Shown here one piece after another: positions 14,391 to 22,666 of a stretch of DNA of 30,199 nt (the stretch's first letter is position 1; the number at the start of each line of letters is the position of its first letter). Under the pieces are notes generated by a model. The model was not told the DNA's origin. It ran no database searches and worked only from the letters and a program-made list of their open reading frames with translations. A program made the translations under genes and the position numbers. Source of the stretch: Syntrophomonas sp. UBA5314 (lineage in GTDB: Bacteria; Bacillota; Syntrophomonadia; Syntrophomonadales; Syntrophomonadaceae); the NCBI GenBank assembly GCA_002410325.1, contig DHRK01000030.1, positions 67,341-97,539 on the forward strand, in the 5' to 3' direction.

Positions 14391-15551
14391 ATGATATCGT
14401 TTTTGATAATGGGCATGATGGAATTCGTCCGCGGAGCCCTGGTTTTGAGTCTCTTGCCCATATACGGGCAAAATTCATCCGGATTCAGCCTGGGTGTAAT
14501 CGGAACGGCGATATCTTTGCATTACCTTGCCGACAACCTGTTCCGCATCCCGGCCGGTTGGGTCAATGATCGCCTGGGTGGAAAGTGGTTGTTGTTGTCC
14601 GGCACCGTATTATCCGCTTGTGGACTTGTTCTCATTTATTTTGCATCTGCAGCCGCTCCGCTCTGGTTGGGCGCCGTGCTGTTCGGCCTGGGCATTTCGC
14701 CCTTATGGCCGGTGGTAATATCAGTTGTTTCCGCAAAAATGCCATTGGAACAAATAAGCGAAGCGCTCAGCAAAGTATTTATTGCCTGGTTAGTGGGCAG
14801 CGGAGCCGGACCGGTTTTGATTAACTTTATTCTGGGCAAATCCTATACCCTCTCTTTCTTGGCCCTAACGATTCTACTAATATCGGCCGTACTGCTAATC
14901 CTGACCATGCCCTTCAACAGCCAGGAACGCTCCAAGAGTAAACCGCTTAAACTATTCTTCCTTGAACTGCTGCGCGAGTCATCCGACTTTAAAGCCCTGT
15001 ACCCGGGGATGTTCGTCCAAACCATGTCTATCGGCATATTAATACCGGTTATCACTGTTTACGCCCAAACCGTTTTTGGCATCTCTTTAGAAGGTTTCAG
15101 CTACTTTTTAATTGGAGCAGGCCTTTTCACAGTTATTCTTTTGGTACCGGCCGGCAAACTGGCCGATCGCCTCGGAGTAAAAAGACCGCTGGTCGTCGGG
15201 TTGGCAGCGGCCGCGCTATTTTTAGCCTTGCTCCCCTTCCAGAGACATATCTCCAACGCTTTAATAACCGGAGCCTTCATCGGCATTTCTTATGCGTTTA
15301 TACTGCCCGCCTGGAACGGATTAATTGCCCGGGTTATTTCTCCGGAAAAAAGAGGGGTAATGTGGGCCTGGTTTATGACCGTTGAAGGAATAGGTACGGC
15401 AGTCGGCTCATACATTGGCGCCGCCGTATGGGATGGAATCGGGCACCAGGCGCCCTTCTTCTTCAGTGCTTCGGTCCTTGCTATTATGGCCCTGGTATAT
15501 TGCTTTATCGACATCAACACCCTGATCAACCGATATCATAAGTTTACTTAA
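14391..15551 (+). CDS. MFS-family transporter
   Basis: 386 residues with twelve predicted membrane helices. The loop between helices 2 and 3 has the MFS signature as RIPAGWVNDRLGGKWLLLSG, and the second half repeats it as VPAGKLADRLGVKRPLVVG. A proline/glycine-rich helix 5 region and a central basic loop (NSQERSKSKPLK) fit a drug- or metabolite-exporting MFS protein. The substrate cannot be told. The ATG at 14391 starts immediately before helix 1 (GAGGG upstream). A short in-frame ORF with a better ribosome site ends just before it. Confidence 0.85.
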   Translation: MISFLIMGMMEFVRGALVLSLLPIYGQNSSGFSLGVIGTAISLHYLADNLFRIPAGWVNDRLGGKWLLLSGTVLSACGLVLIYFASAAAPLWLGAVLFGLGISPLWPVVISVVSAKMPLEQISEALSKVFIAWLVGSGAGPVLINFILGKSYTLSFLALTILLISAVLLILTMPFNSQERSKSKPLKLFFLELLRESSDFKALYPGMFVQTMSIGILIPVITVYAQTVFGISLEGFSYFLIGAGLFTVILLVPAGKLADRLGVKRPLVVGLAAAALFLALLPFQRHISNALITGAFIGISYAFILPAWNGLIARVISPEKRGVMWAWFMTVEGIGTAVGSYIGAAVWDGIGHQAPFFFSASVLAIMALVYCFIDINTLINRYHKFT

Positions 15552-15831
15552 AGGGGATGGTAGGATATGGAATGGTTAAGCAACCTGAACTATGGTGCCC
15601 CAGACAAGCAGGATAAAGCCCGGTGGCCGCGGCATACCTTTCCTCCTTTATAACCCCCCCTTATGTATTCTTAAATCCGCGGCAGGATTTTACCTAAAGC
15701 TTTAGAATATGAGCATTATATACTTCGCCAACTATTTTTTACCGAAAAAGCAGCACCTACATCTATAATCAGACCAGCATACAAACTATTTGTCCAGCAA
15801 CAAAACCATTATAATTTAGGGGGGCGTTATA

Positions 15832-16497
15832 GTGAATGTTCATGAAGCTCTGATTAAGAGGTACACCTGTCGGGCGTTTAAACCGGAGCCGGTAAGTCCG
15901 GAGCTGGTTAAGGAGATTCTTGAGTGGGCGAACCGGACGCCGTCCTGGGGCAATACCCAGCCCTGGCAGATCTATGTGGCCGGCGGAGAGGTTCTGGAAA
16001 GCCTGCGACAGGGTTCGCTGGACCGTTTTTCCCAAGGGATAGCGGGAAATCCTGACCTGCCGGTTCCCCAGGATTGGCCAGAAGCGATGAAAAAACGCTA
16101 TACAGCGGTTGGCAAAGAGCGGTTTGCACTCCTCGCCCAGGAATTGGACAAAGATAATATCGTTCAATCTATCCTGGAACGCAATTATGCCTTTTATGAC
16201 GCCCCGGTGGTAATATATCTCTGCATGGATAAAAGCCTGACTCCCTATTCCATGTATGATCTGGGAGCCTTCAGCCAGAGCGTCATGCTGTCCGCCTCCG
16301 AACGGGGCCTGGACACCGCCCCGGCCATAATGCTGGTTCAATATCCGGACATGATCCGGGAGGCCCTGGGCATCCCGGACCATTTGGCCATAGTTTTGGG
16401 CATTGCTTTGGGATATGGAGACGGCGGATCCATTTACAACCGGCTCCGCACCAGCCGCCGCCCTCTATCCGAAGTGGCCGGTTTTAAAGGCTTTTAA
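15832..16497 (+). CDS. nitroreductase-family FMN-dependent oxidoreductase
   Basis: 221 residues with the nitroreductase fold. Motifs are the N-terminal flavin-binding RYTCRAFKPEPVSPELVKEIL, then ANRTPSWGNTQPWQIYV, the central DLGAFSQSVMLSASERGLDTAPAIM, and C-terminal GIALGYGDGG with NRLRTSRRPLSEV. Such enzymes are homodimeric NAD(P)H-dependent flavoproteins that reduce nitro compounds, quinones or enones. The physiological substrate is unknown. The GTG start follows AGGGGGGC. It stands alone: 280 bp follow the MFS gene, and a convergent SGNH gene ends 35 bp away. Confidence 0.88.
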   Translation: MNVHEALIKRYTCRAFKPEPVSPELVKEILEWANRTPSWGNTQPWQIYVAGGEVLESLRQGSLDRFSQGIAGNPDLPVPQDWPEAMKKRYTAVGKERFALLAQELDKDNIVQSILERNYAFYDAPVVIYLCMDKSLTPYSMYDLGAFSQSVMLSASERGLDTAPAIMLVQYPDMIREALGIPDHLAIVLGIALGYGDGGSIYNRLRTSRRPLSEVAGFKGF

Positions 16498-16532
16498 AAG
16501 ATAGGCTGGAAACAACTACTGCAACAGCCTTC

Positions 16533-17327
16533 TCAAAGGTGGCTCAGAACACTTTCAATACCCTTGCTGATTGAGTACGAAATCATCTGATACCCGGTGG
16601 AATTGGGGTGCAGCTTATCGGCGGCCATAAACCGGTCCAGATTGAGCTTGAACAGATCATAAGTGGGTATGAAAACCGCCTTTTGGTCTCCGGCGATGAC
16701 TAACTGGGTTTGATAGTTCCACTCACTTATAAGCCTGGCGTTTTCATTCGCATTGTCCGCCGCCGTCGGGTCATACAACCCGATAATTATCAATACCGAA
16801 TTATTATTCAGGGTGCGAATCTTTTGGGTTATTTCTTTCAATCCCGCCAGATACGCCGCCCGATTTTCCTGGTAGGCCGCTTCCCGGGAAACGTCTGTTA
16901 AGCTCTGTATTTCTCTGAGATCGTTGCCCCCAATCGAGATTATTACAAAATCCGCCGCTTCCAATGCGTTATCCATTCTGCCGCCTTTTACCAATTGAAG
17001 CAGGTCCGTTATTTTAGCGCCATCTATCCCCGCATTGTCGACTGCAATATCCTTGGAAGTCTGGCTCTTCATCAAGTCCGGTAGATAGCCGCCGATCCCT
17101 TTGAACTTTTCGTCCCCGGTTCCCTTCGCGATTGAATCCCCTATTATTAAAAGGTTGATAACATTGGCGTCCTTTACGGGTTTATTATCGGTTCCGGAAA
17201 CGGCGGCGGCCTGAGGGGCCGGTGAACCGGTAGTGAATTTGACCGCTTGAACAAACCCAAAGACGATAAAAACAAGGGATACTACGGCAATAGCGACAAT
17301 GCCATACCAGGCATAGCTCTTTGGCAA
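16533..17327 (-). CDS. membrane-anchored SGNH/GDSL-type hydrolase
   Basis: 264 residues with an uncleaved-looking N-terminal signal anchor (GIVAIAVVSLVFIVFGFVQAV) and then an extracytoplasmic SGNH hydrolase domain. Block I is IIGDSIAKG (Ser nucleophile near residue 64), block II has a conserved Gly (DNAGIDGAKI), block III is SIGGND (Asn), and block V is DKLHPNSTGY (Asp and His). All catalytic elements are present. Likely an esterase or acyl hydrolase acting on lipids or cell-wall acyl groups. The TTG start at 17327 is supported by AGGAGAG seven bases upstream. It lies 17 bp after the ABC permease gene and is probably its operon partner. Confidence 0.88.
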   Translation of the reverse strand: MPKSYAWYGIVAIAVVSLVFIVFGFVQAVKFTTGSPAPQAAAVSGTDNKPVKDANVINLLIIGDSIAKGTGDEKFKGIGGYLPDLMKSQTSKDIAVDNAGIDGAKITDLLQLVKGGRMDNALEAADFVIISIGGNDLREIQSLTDVSREAAYQENRAAYLAGLKEITQKIRTLNNNSVLIIIGLYDPTAADNANENARLISEWNYQTQLVIAGDQKAVFIPTYDLFKLNLDRFMAADKLHPNSTGYQMISYSISKGIESVLSHL

Positions 17328-17343
17328 CTTTAATCTCTCCTAT

Positions 17344-18354
17344 CTACACCAGAATGTCCCGTTTGCTGAAATACCAGAAGCTTACCACGATAGCCGCCGC
17401 CATCCAGACCGCCAGCACGGTCAATGAAAAAGTCATGTTCATCCCTTCGATGGGACGCAGGGAACCTGATATATAATCGGTAAGCCTCATGTTTACCATA
17501 AACAGATAGCGGGGCAGGGTCCAATCCGCCAAAAAGCTGTTCAAGAATGAGCCGCTTACCAGGGTTGAAAGCATGATGCCGATAGAGGCCGCAGTGCTTT
17601 TCACCAAAACCGAGATCATAAATGAAACCGTTCCCACCACGACCATGACAAAATAGGCCAGGCCGTAGACCATCAGCAGGTACTGCCATTGCGGCACATT
17701 GACCACACTCGAGGTGACGAGCTGGCCGGCCGCAACCTGAAACCCGGTCGCCACCGGTTCCGTCCAGCCGCCATACCCAAAGAATATCCCGGACACCGCT
17801 ACTGAGATCAAAAGGGTAAAGAACACCACGTTGAGCTCCAGCAGGAGAAGGGCCAGGTATTTGCTGAGCAGCACCTTCCAACGGGGCACCCCCCTGACCA
17901 GAAGCAGCTTGATGGTTCCCCCCGCCAATTCCCCGGACACCATATCCGCCGCCAGCAGTATCATTAAAAGCGGCAGAAAAAGATATATCGACTGTTCGAT
18001 GAACCGGGTGGTGAACCTGGCCCCCGATATATCAACCGGATTGATATTGTTATCCAGATAATATTGAAGCTGCTCCATCCGCACCCGGGTGGTTGAGCGG
18101 TTCTGTTCATTTATATAAGGGCTGTCCAGCCGGCTCTTCATATCGATAATCTGCTGCTCGGCTATTTTCCTCCAGTCGCCGGCCTCGGTCATCCCGATCC
18201 TTCGGGTCAGCTGCTCCCGGGTCCGGTCCAGGGAATGATACTGGCCGTAAGCAAAGGCGGATATCATAACCAGCAGGATTCCCAAAACGATATAGAGGCG
18301 CTTCTTTTTCAGCATTTTGACGACTTCGTTTTGGACCAGCCTATACAATCTCAT
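17344..18354 (-). CDS. ABC-2-type transporter permease
   Basis: 336 residues. One N-terminal membrane helix (RLYIVLGILLVMISAFAYG) is followed by an extracytoplasmic segment of about 85 residues with an N-x-T/S-rich, charged sequence, then five hydrophobic helices ending in SLTVLAVWMAAAIVVSFWYF. The DMVSGELAGGTIKLLLVRGVPRWKVLLSKYL motif is typical of ABC-2 permeases of the bacitracin/lantibiotic export type. The ATG at 18354 overlaps the end of the ATPase gene, with GGGGGTG just upstream, so translation is coupled. Confidence 0.88.
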   Translation of the reverse strand: MRLYRLVQNEVVKMLKKKRLYIVLGILLVMISAFAYGQYHSLDRTREQLTRRIGMTEAGDWRKIAEQQIIDMKSRLDSPYINEQNRSTTRVRMEQLQYYLDNNINPVDISGARFTTRFIEQSIYLFLPLLMILLAADMVSGELAGGTIKLLLVRGVPRWKVLLSKYLALLLLELNVVFFTLLISVAVSGIFFGYGGWTEPVATGFQVAAGQLVTSSVVNVPQWQYLLMVYGLAYFVMVVVGTVSFMISVLVKSTAASIGIMLSTLVSGSFLNSFLADWTLPRYLFMVNMRLTDYISGSLRPIEGMNMTFSLTVLAVWMAAAIVVSFWYFSKRDILV

Positions 18355-19255
18355 CACCCCCGGTCAGGTTTAAAAACAGATCCTCCAGGGTGCCGCCATG
18401 GGCTTCGCAATAGGCCAGCCTGATCCCTTCAGCAATGAAGGCCTGGTTGATATCTTCCGCCATCACCCGCTCTATCACCGCTCTGACCCGATTTTTCCCG
18501 GTCTGCTCGGCGGCAATATCCCACCGCTCTTTGAGCAGTTCCATGGCCAGGGAGGGCTTGTCCACCTGCCATTCAACCATCACATCTTTTCCGATCTCTT
18601 TGACCTTTAAGGTGTTTAAAATAACACCCCTGCTTATTATCGCCACCGTATCACAAATCTGCTGCACCTCGGCCAGGATATGGCTGGAAACAAAAACCGC
18701 CATACCTTCATCGTAGGCCAACCTTCTTATAAGCTGGCGAAGTTCCGCAATACCCGCCGGGTCAAGTCCGTTGGCCGGTTCATCCAGTATCAGCAGCCGG
18801 GGCCGGCCCATGATCGCCTGGGCTATTCCCAGGCGCTGCTTCATGCCCAGCGAGTAGGTGTCAACCTTGTCTTCTATACGATGCTGCAACCCCACCAGCT
18901 CCACCACTTCGTCAATCCGGTCCTGGGTGATGCGGCTGCTCATAGCCGCCAGTTGCTGCAGGTTTTCCATCCCGGTTAAAAACTTGTACATGTCCGGACT
19001 TTCGATAATGCAGCCCACCTGGGACATAGCCCTGACAAAGTCGCTGTCCAGGGAAAAGCCGCCGATCGTCACCTTCCCCAGGTCCGGCTTAATCAACCCG
19101 GCGATAATCCTGATGGTCGTCGTCTTGCCCGCCCCGTTGGCCCCTAGGAAGCCAAAAATCTCAGATGGATAAACAGACAAATTAACATCCCGCAAGATGT
19201 CTTTCCCTTTTATTTTCTTGTATATATTGGTCAACTGCAGTACCGGTTCGTTCAT
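18341..19255 (-). CDS. ABC transporter ATP-binding protein, BcrA/CcmA-like
   Basis: 304 residues. Walker A is GANGAGKTT, the Q-loop region is CIIESPDMYKFLTG, the signature is YSLGMKQRLGIAQA, Walker B is LLILDEPANGLDPAG, and the H-loop is FVSSHILAEV. The C-terminal 90 residues form the extra domain found in single-domain ATPases of antibiotic-type exporters. The start is uncertain. The ATG at 19255 follows GGTTGGTG, while the ATG at 19270 has no ribosome site; both are followed by family-like sequence. It heads an operon with the permease and SGNH hydrolase, suggesting export linked to an envelope function, possibly antimicrobial resistance (inference). Confidence 0.88.
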   Translation of the reverse strand: MNEPVLQLTNIYKKIKGKDILRDVNLSVYPSEIFGFLGANGAGKTTTIRIIAGLIKPDLGKVTIGGFSLDSDFVRAMSQVGCIIESPDMYKFLTGMENLQQLAAMSSRITQDRIDEVVELVGLQHRIEDKVDTYSLGMKQRLGIAQAIMGRPRLLILDEPANGLDPAGIAELRQLIRRLAYDEGMAVFVSSHILAEVQQICDTVAIISRGVILNTLKVKEIGKDVMVEWQVDKPSLAMELLKERWDIAAEQTGKNRVRAVIERVMAEDINQAFIAEGIRLAYCEAHGGTLEDLFLNLTGGDEIV

Positions 19256-19310
19256 GAAAACACCAACCATTTTTATGTGCTGAAGGTTTAACGCTACTGA
19301 TTCACAGCCG

Positions 19311-19353
19311 ATTATAGCGCTCTTTCCTTGGAAAGCGCTTAAGCTTTCTTTCC
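19311..19353 (-). promoter_or_regulatory. inverted repeats and -10-like hexamer before the ABC operon
   Basis: A minus-strand TATAAT (19311-19316) lies next to overlapping inverted repeats: AGCGC(TC)TTTCC at 19316-19327 with GGAAAGCGCT at 19330-19339, and GGAAAGC (19330) with GCTTTC (19343). It may be a promoter with an operator. There is no good -35 box. Confidence 0.35.
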
Positions 19354-19404
19354 GAAATCAATATATCTTTCATTATAACCCGGCCCGCTTCGGGATAAAG
19401 ATAG

Positions 19405-21195
19405 TTACTGACGAGGCGCTCCGATCAAAATGAACATCACGTAATCGGCCCCGGCCTCGGTGCCGGATCCGTAGAATACGCTGATGCTCTGAAAGATAAT
19501 GCGCAGCTTGCAACCGTTGCTATCCGCATCCAGGGTCAGTTGACCGGCATCCAGGGCGTCCTTGGGCTGGCTGCTCACCCCTTTAAGGGCGACGGCGAAG
19601 TCATAGAGGCCGGTAGACACCAGCTCGGTCCCGCCGGCAGCAGCCACCGATACCCGTACTTCATTGGGAGACAGCCGTTCCGTCCTGAGCTGATAGCTGA
19701 CCCCGCGCACCTCAAAATCGTAAACTGTGCTTTCATTTTGCTTTATACCCCGATAGGCTTCGATTTGCAGCATAACGTCATAGCCGTCGATGTCCACCGG
19801 CTTTTTCATGTCGAGGTGGGCAAAAAAGCTGTCCATTCCTCCTATAGTATCATAGGCTGGCTCAAAGCCCAGGGTCTTTTGCATATCCCGTTCGGTTTGA
19901 AAATCCTTAGGCAGCCAGTTAAGGGAAGCCAGGTATTTCCTGTACTCCAGATAGTTTAAAATGCTGGTCGTCTCCAGACGCAGGGTCAGGTCAACATCCG
20001 ACCGGGGGACGATCTTACCTTCCACCAGGACACCGGCGTCCTGCAGCATGCTTTCCAGCCGGGTCGTCTGGCTGTGGCGCGAGATGGTAAAAGCGTCTGC
20101 CGGGGGTATGACCGAAACGATGGCAAACCCGGCGGCCAGCAAGGCAATGAGGCCGTTTCTGGCTACCGGGCGCAGGGATAGCACTATACCCGCCACCACT
20201 GAAAAGACGCCGAACAGGGCCACATAGTAGCGGGATTCGGTAAACCCGTAGGCATTAAGGCGAATGTAGACCGAGATGAGCTGCATTATCACAACCGGGA
20301 TCAAGGCTTTGGGAAATATGCGCTGGTAGAGGACGGCAAAGCGGTTTTCCAGGCGGCTGGCCAGCACATAGACCATAAGACCGATGGCCGAATAAGTCAA
20401 TATCATGGGGCCCAATTGGCCGGAAGGCCAATTCACGGTTACGCCAATCTTGACGAAATAAGCCAGCAGGACCAGTGTGTAAGCGGCAATCAAGGGAATC
20501 AGTATATACGAAACCAGTATCTCCAGAACCCGCGGGTAGTGATTGGCCTGCTCCGTATACAATCGGTCGGCATCCTCTTCCGAATTGAACAGGGGTAAGA
20601 GCGACAGGTAATAGGTGGTGGCAAAAAGGATCCACACTACCGCATGGATATAGCCGAACCAGTCGCTGTTTACCCTGAACAGCAGGATATTGACGGCCTG
20701 CAGAATGGCAGTCAAACCCAGAGCCAGCACCCCGGAAAAGAGCAGCGAGGTAAAAAAGGACTTGAAATGAACCAGAGCCACACTGTTAAAGTTAAATTTA
20801 CCACCATAGGAAGGCAGCCAGATAAAGGCGCAGAACATTGCAAACACCGCCACTGAGGTGCGCGCCCCCACCCCGTAGTCGATGGCCGGCGCCGGGGATA
20901 TGATAAAATAATAACCCAGGGTGAGCAGGGCGGACAGCCCATAGATGCCCCACCGGATTTTGGCCAGGCCCGGGAAACGTTCACAGGCAAACTGGGCGGT
21001 TACCCCTAAAAATGAGCCCATCAGAAAAGTGAACATCAACTTTTGAATAAACAGATCGGGAGTTTTGTGCAGGGAAATCATGTAACAGGTCAGTGCGGTG
21101 GCGCAGATCAAACAGAGGACGGTTAATGGAAAACGCAGAACCGCCCTGGCAATAGCCTGAACCATCTTGACGACAGCTTCCTTTAAACGCTTCAT
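19405..21195 (-). CDS. DUF4153-domain membrane protein
   Basis: 596 residues. The first 370 or so hold about eleven hydrophobic helices and include YGGKFNFNSVALVHFKSFFTSLLFSGVLALG, SLLPLFN and RLYTEQANHYPRVLEILVSYILIPLIAAYTLVLLAYF, a pattern typical of DUF4153 proteins. The C-terminal 210 residues are predicted to be outside the membrane and are mixed alpha/beta (LEYRKYLASLNWLPKDFQ). The family is of unknown function and is often near two-component systems and ABC exporters in Bacillota. GGAGGTGATGCTCA precedes the ATG. It is 150 bp upstream of the ABC ATPase on the same strand and may be its own unit. Confidence 0.8.
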   Translation of the reverse strand: MKRLKEAVVKMVQAIARAVLRFPLTVLCLICATALTCYMISLHKTPDLFIQKLMFTFLMGSFLGVTAQFACERFPGLAKIRWGIYGLSALLTLGYYFIISPAPAIDYGVGARTSVAVFAMFCAFIWLPSYGGKFNFNSVALVHFKSFFTSLLFSGVLALGLTAILQAVNILLFRVNSDWFGYIHAVVWILFATTYYLSLLPLFNSEEDADRLYTEQANHYPRVLEILVSYILIPLIAAYTLVLLAYFVKIGVTVNWPSGQLGPMILTYSAIGLMVYVLASRLENRFAVLYQRIFPKALIPVVIMQLISVYIRLNAYGFTESRYYVALFGVFSVVAGIVLSLRPVARNGLIALLAAGFAIVSVIPPADAFTISRHSQTTRLESMLQDAGVLVEGKIVPRSDVDLTLRLETTSILNYLEYRKYLASLNWLPKDFQTERDMQKTLGFEPAYDTIGGMDSFFAHLDMKKPVDIDGYDVMLQIEAYRGIKQNESTVYDFEVRGVSYQLRTERLSPNEVRVSVAAAGGTELVSTGLYDFAVALKGVSSQPKDALDAGQLTLDADSNGCKLRIIFQSISVFYGSGTEAGADYVMFILIGAPRQ

Positions 21196-21531
21196 TGAGC
21201 ATCACCTCCATCTATTGGGACGGTTTTTAGGATAACAAGCAGTGAGTTGGGAGATGATTTATTCACCCACTCCTATCTTTATTGTACCAGACCGTTTTTA
21301 AGGATATTTCAACTTGAGCCAGGATTCAATTTTGGCAAGATGAATGTTTATAATTAGAAGTCCTGGATATAGTAACGCGGCAAGAGATCCTTGGCATGCA
21401 GCGAAAGCAACTTGCTGCCCTCAATTGACCATATGGTAATTTTCAGGAGATATTCAGCTGAAGTTTATAAAGAATTAAACTTTACCTGGTATAATGAGTC
21501 TATTCCCATATCTTAGGCTTAGGAGTGATCA
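21196..21531. other. intergenic region between divergent DUF4153 and DUF4405 genes
   Basis: 336 bp. The only clear content is the promoter-like element at 21464-21495 next to the DUF4405 gene. No terminator or small gene is visible in the left 260 bp. Confidence 0.5.
21464..21495 (+). promoter_or_regulatory. promoter with 11-bp-phased TTTATA/TTAAAC repeat
   Basis: TTTATA (21464-21469) and TTAAAC (21475-21480) are 11 bp apart, followed by TTTAC and, nine bases on, a perfect -10 TATAAT (21490-21495). The repeat occupies the -35 region, as for an OmpR-class activator. TTAATA-N5-TTAAAC-TTTTAC occurs upstream of the related gene at 13255. The shared pattern suggests a common regulator, perhaps the one at 10857-11549. 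Confidence 0.55.
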
Positions 21532-22362
21532 TTGTTGAAAAAGCTAAGCTACGTTAAATTAGCTATCGATATAGCTGCCGCGTTTACTTTCGCATTATTG
21601 TTCAATCATAGGATCTTCGGAGGAATGACTTTTCACGAAGTGGCCGGATTGGCAATATATACTGCATTTATAACCCATATCCTGTTAAATCTGCAATGGG
21701 TTAAAAAGGTAACCCTCAGGCTTTTTGATCGTAAACTACCTGGCAGAACCCGTATTTGCTACATTATAAATGTAGTATTATTGGTTCTTTTTACCCTGAT
21801 AGTGATCGGTGGTATAGTGACTTCCAAGAGTCTGTTTCCCAATCTAAACCTGGGAAACGAAATGTGGTTTAAGGTTTCACACAAGGCGTTTTCATATCTT
21901 ATCCTGATAATCGTGGGCGTTCATCTTGGCCTGAACTGGCAATGGGTAGTGAACATAATTAAAAATATATTTGCCATAAAATCTGTTAAAACTCCGTTGC
22001 TTATTGCTGCCAGGGCAGCAGTTATAGCCCTTTTACTGTTCGGCGGCTACCAAATCTATTCCACCAATTATTTTTCAAAATTGCAGAGCCTGGCCATGAT
22101 TTTTAACCCAACTCAGCAGCAAATGGCGCCAATGGGACAGGGCAGGCCGCAAATGAGCTCCGGCCAAGTTGCGACAGGTGATTCGCAAGCAATGCCCGGG
22201 CGGCCTCAAGCTGGAATGGGCCGTGAAAAATCCGACTCAAATGTGTTGGGAACCATCGCAAGCTATACCGGTATAATGAGCGTTTTCGCAATAGCAACTT
22301 ATTATCCGGATAAATTGGGGAGAAGAAGAAGAGCCGGTGATATGGCTTGCGAGTTAGAGTAA
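21532..22362 (+). CDS. DUF4405-type membrane protein, second copy
   Basis: 276 residues related to the protein at 13255. Four or five hydrophobic helices carry paired histidines: FHEVAGLAIYTAFITHILLNLQWVKKV in the first unit and SHKAFSYLILIIVGVHLGLNWQWVVNI in the second. This could bind heme like a diheme cytochrome b (inference). After a further helix comes a low-complexity Gln/Met/Gly/Pro tail (PTQQQMAPMGQGRPQM...), then a last hydrophobic stretch and a basic end. The TTG at 21532 is six bases from AGGAG; a second TTG follows directly. A terminator lies 28 bp after the stop. Confidence 0.75.
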   Translation: MLKKLSYVKLAIDIAAAFTFALLFNHRIFGGMTFHEVAGLAIYTAFITHILLNLQWVKKVTLRLFDRKLPGRTRICYIINVVLLVLFTLIVIGGIVTSKSLFPNLNLGNEMWFKVSHKAFSYLILIIVGVHLGLNWQWVVNIIKNIFAIKSVKTPLLIAARAAVIALLLFGGYQIYSTNYFSKLQSLAMIFNPTQQQMAPMGQGRPQMSSGQVATGDSQAMPGRPQAGMGREKSDSNVLGTIASYTGIMSVFAIATYYPDKLGRRRRAGDMACELE

Positions 22363-22666
22363 TACACAGACTAAAGCATACATTATTTTTGCGGGTTTCC
22401 CGTGCGACACAGTCGCGGAACCCCGCTTATTGTTTGTTTATCAACATTTACTGTAGTAAGGAACGAAGGATGGATTGTCGGGAACGTTATGTTTTTCTAT
22501 GGTATATTGCCGCTATATTTCATCCCTCTGGTCCCCCATGCAGATATTAAAATAGGCGCTATTCTTGACCTGGTTATATTCATGTGGCAAGATAAACAGG
22601 GTAATAGAGATATATACAGCCTAAAATTAGCAATGTCGAACATCAATCAAATGAAAAGAGTGAACC
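22363..22666. other. intergenic region and helicase leader
   Basis: After the terminator at 22391-22440 about 225 bp precede the helicase start. Short frames here lack ribosome sites and family resemblance. A TTGACC box at 22566-22571 could belong to a promoter, but no good -10 lies 17 bp away. A long untranslated leader would suit a cold-induced helicase; this is inference. Confidence 0.35.
22391..22440 (+). terminator. Rho-independent terminator after the DUF4405 gene
   Basis: GCGGG-TTTCC-CGT-GCGAC pairs with GTCGC-GGAA-CCCCGC (22391-22426) apart from a mismatch and small bulge, around an ACA loop. It is followed by TTATTGTTTGTTT. Confidence 0.75.

Noticed and set aside
15567..15653. 28-codon frame after the MFS gene (MEWLSNLNYGAPDKQ...) within the 280-bp gap 15552-15831
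   Set aside because: It is preceded by a purine-rich stretch, but the spacing is poor and nothing else supports translation; the rest of the gap shows no clear element.
16505..16530. GGCTG...CAGCC hairpin between the convergent nitroreductase and SGNH genes
   Set aside because: A five-base stem with a long loop and no T-run on either strand is too weak to call a terminator.
17330..17881. Glycine-rich minus-strand frame inside the ABC permease gene
   Set aside because: It is an out-of-frame shadow of the permease, whose membrane helices and ABC-2 motif are clear.
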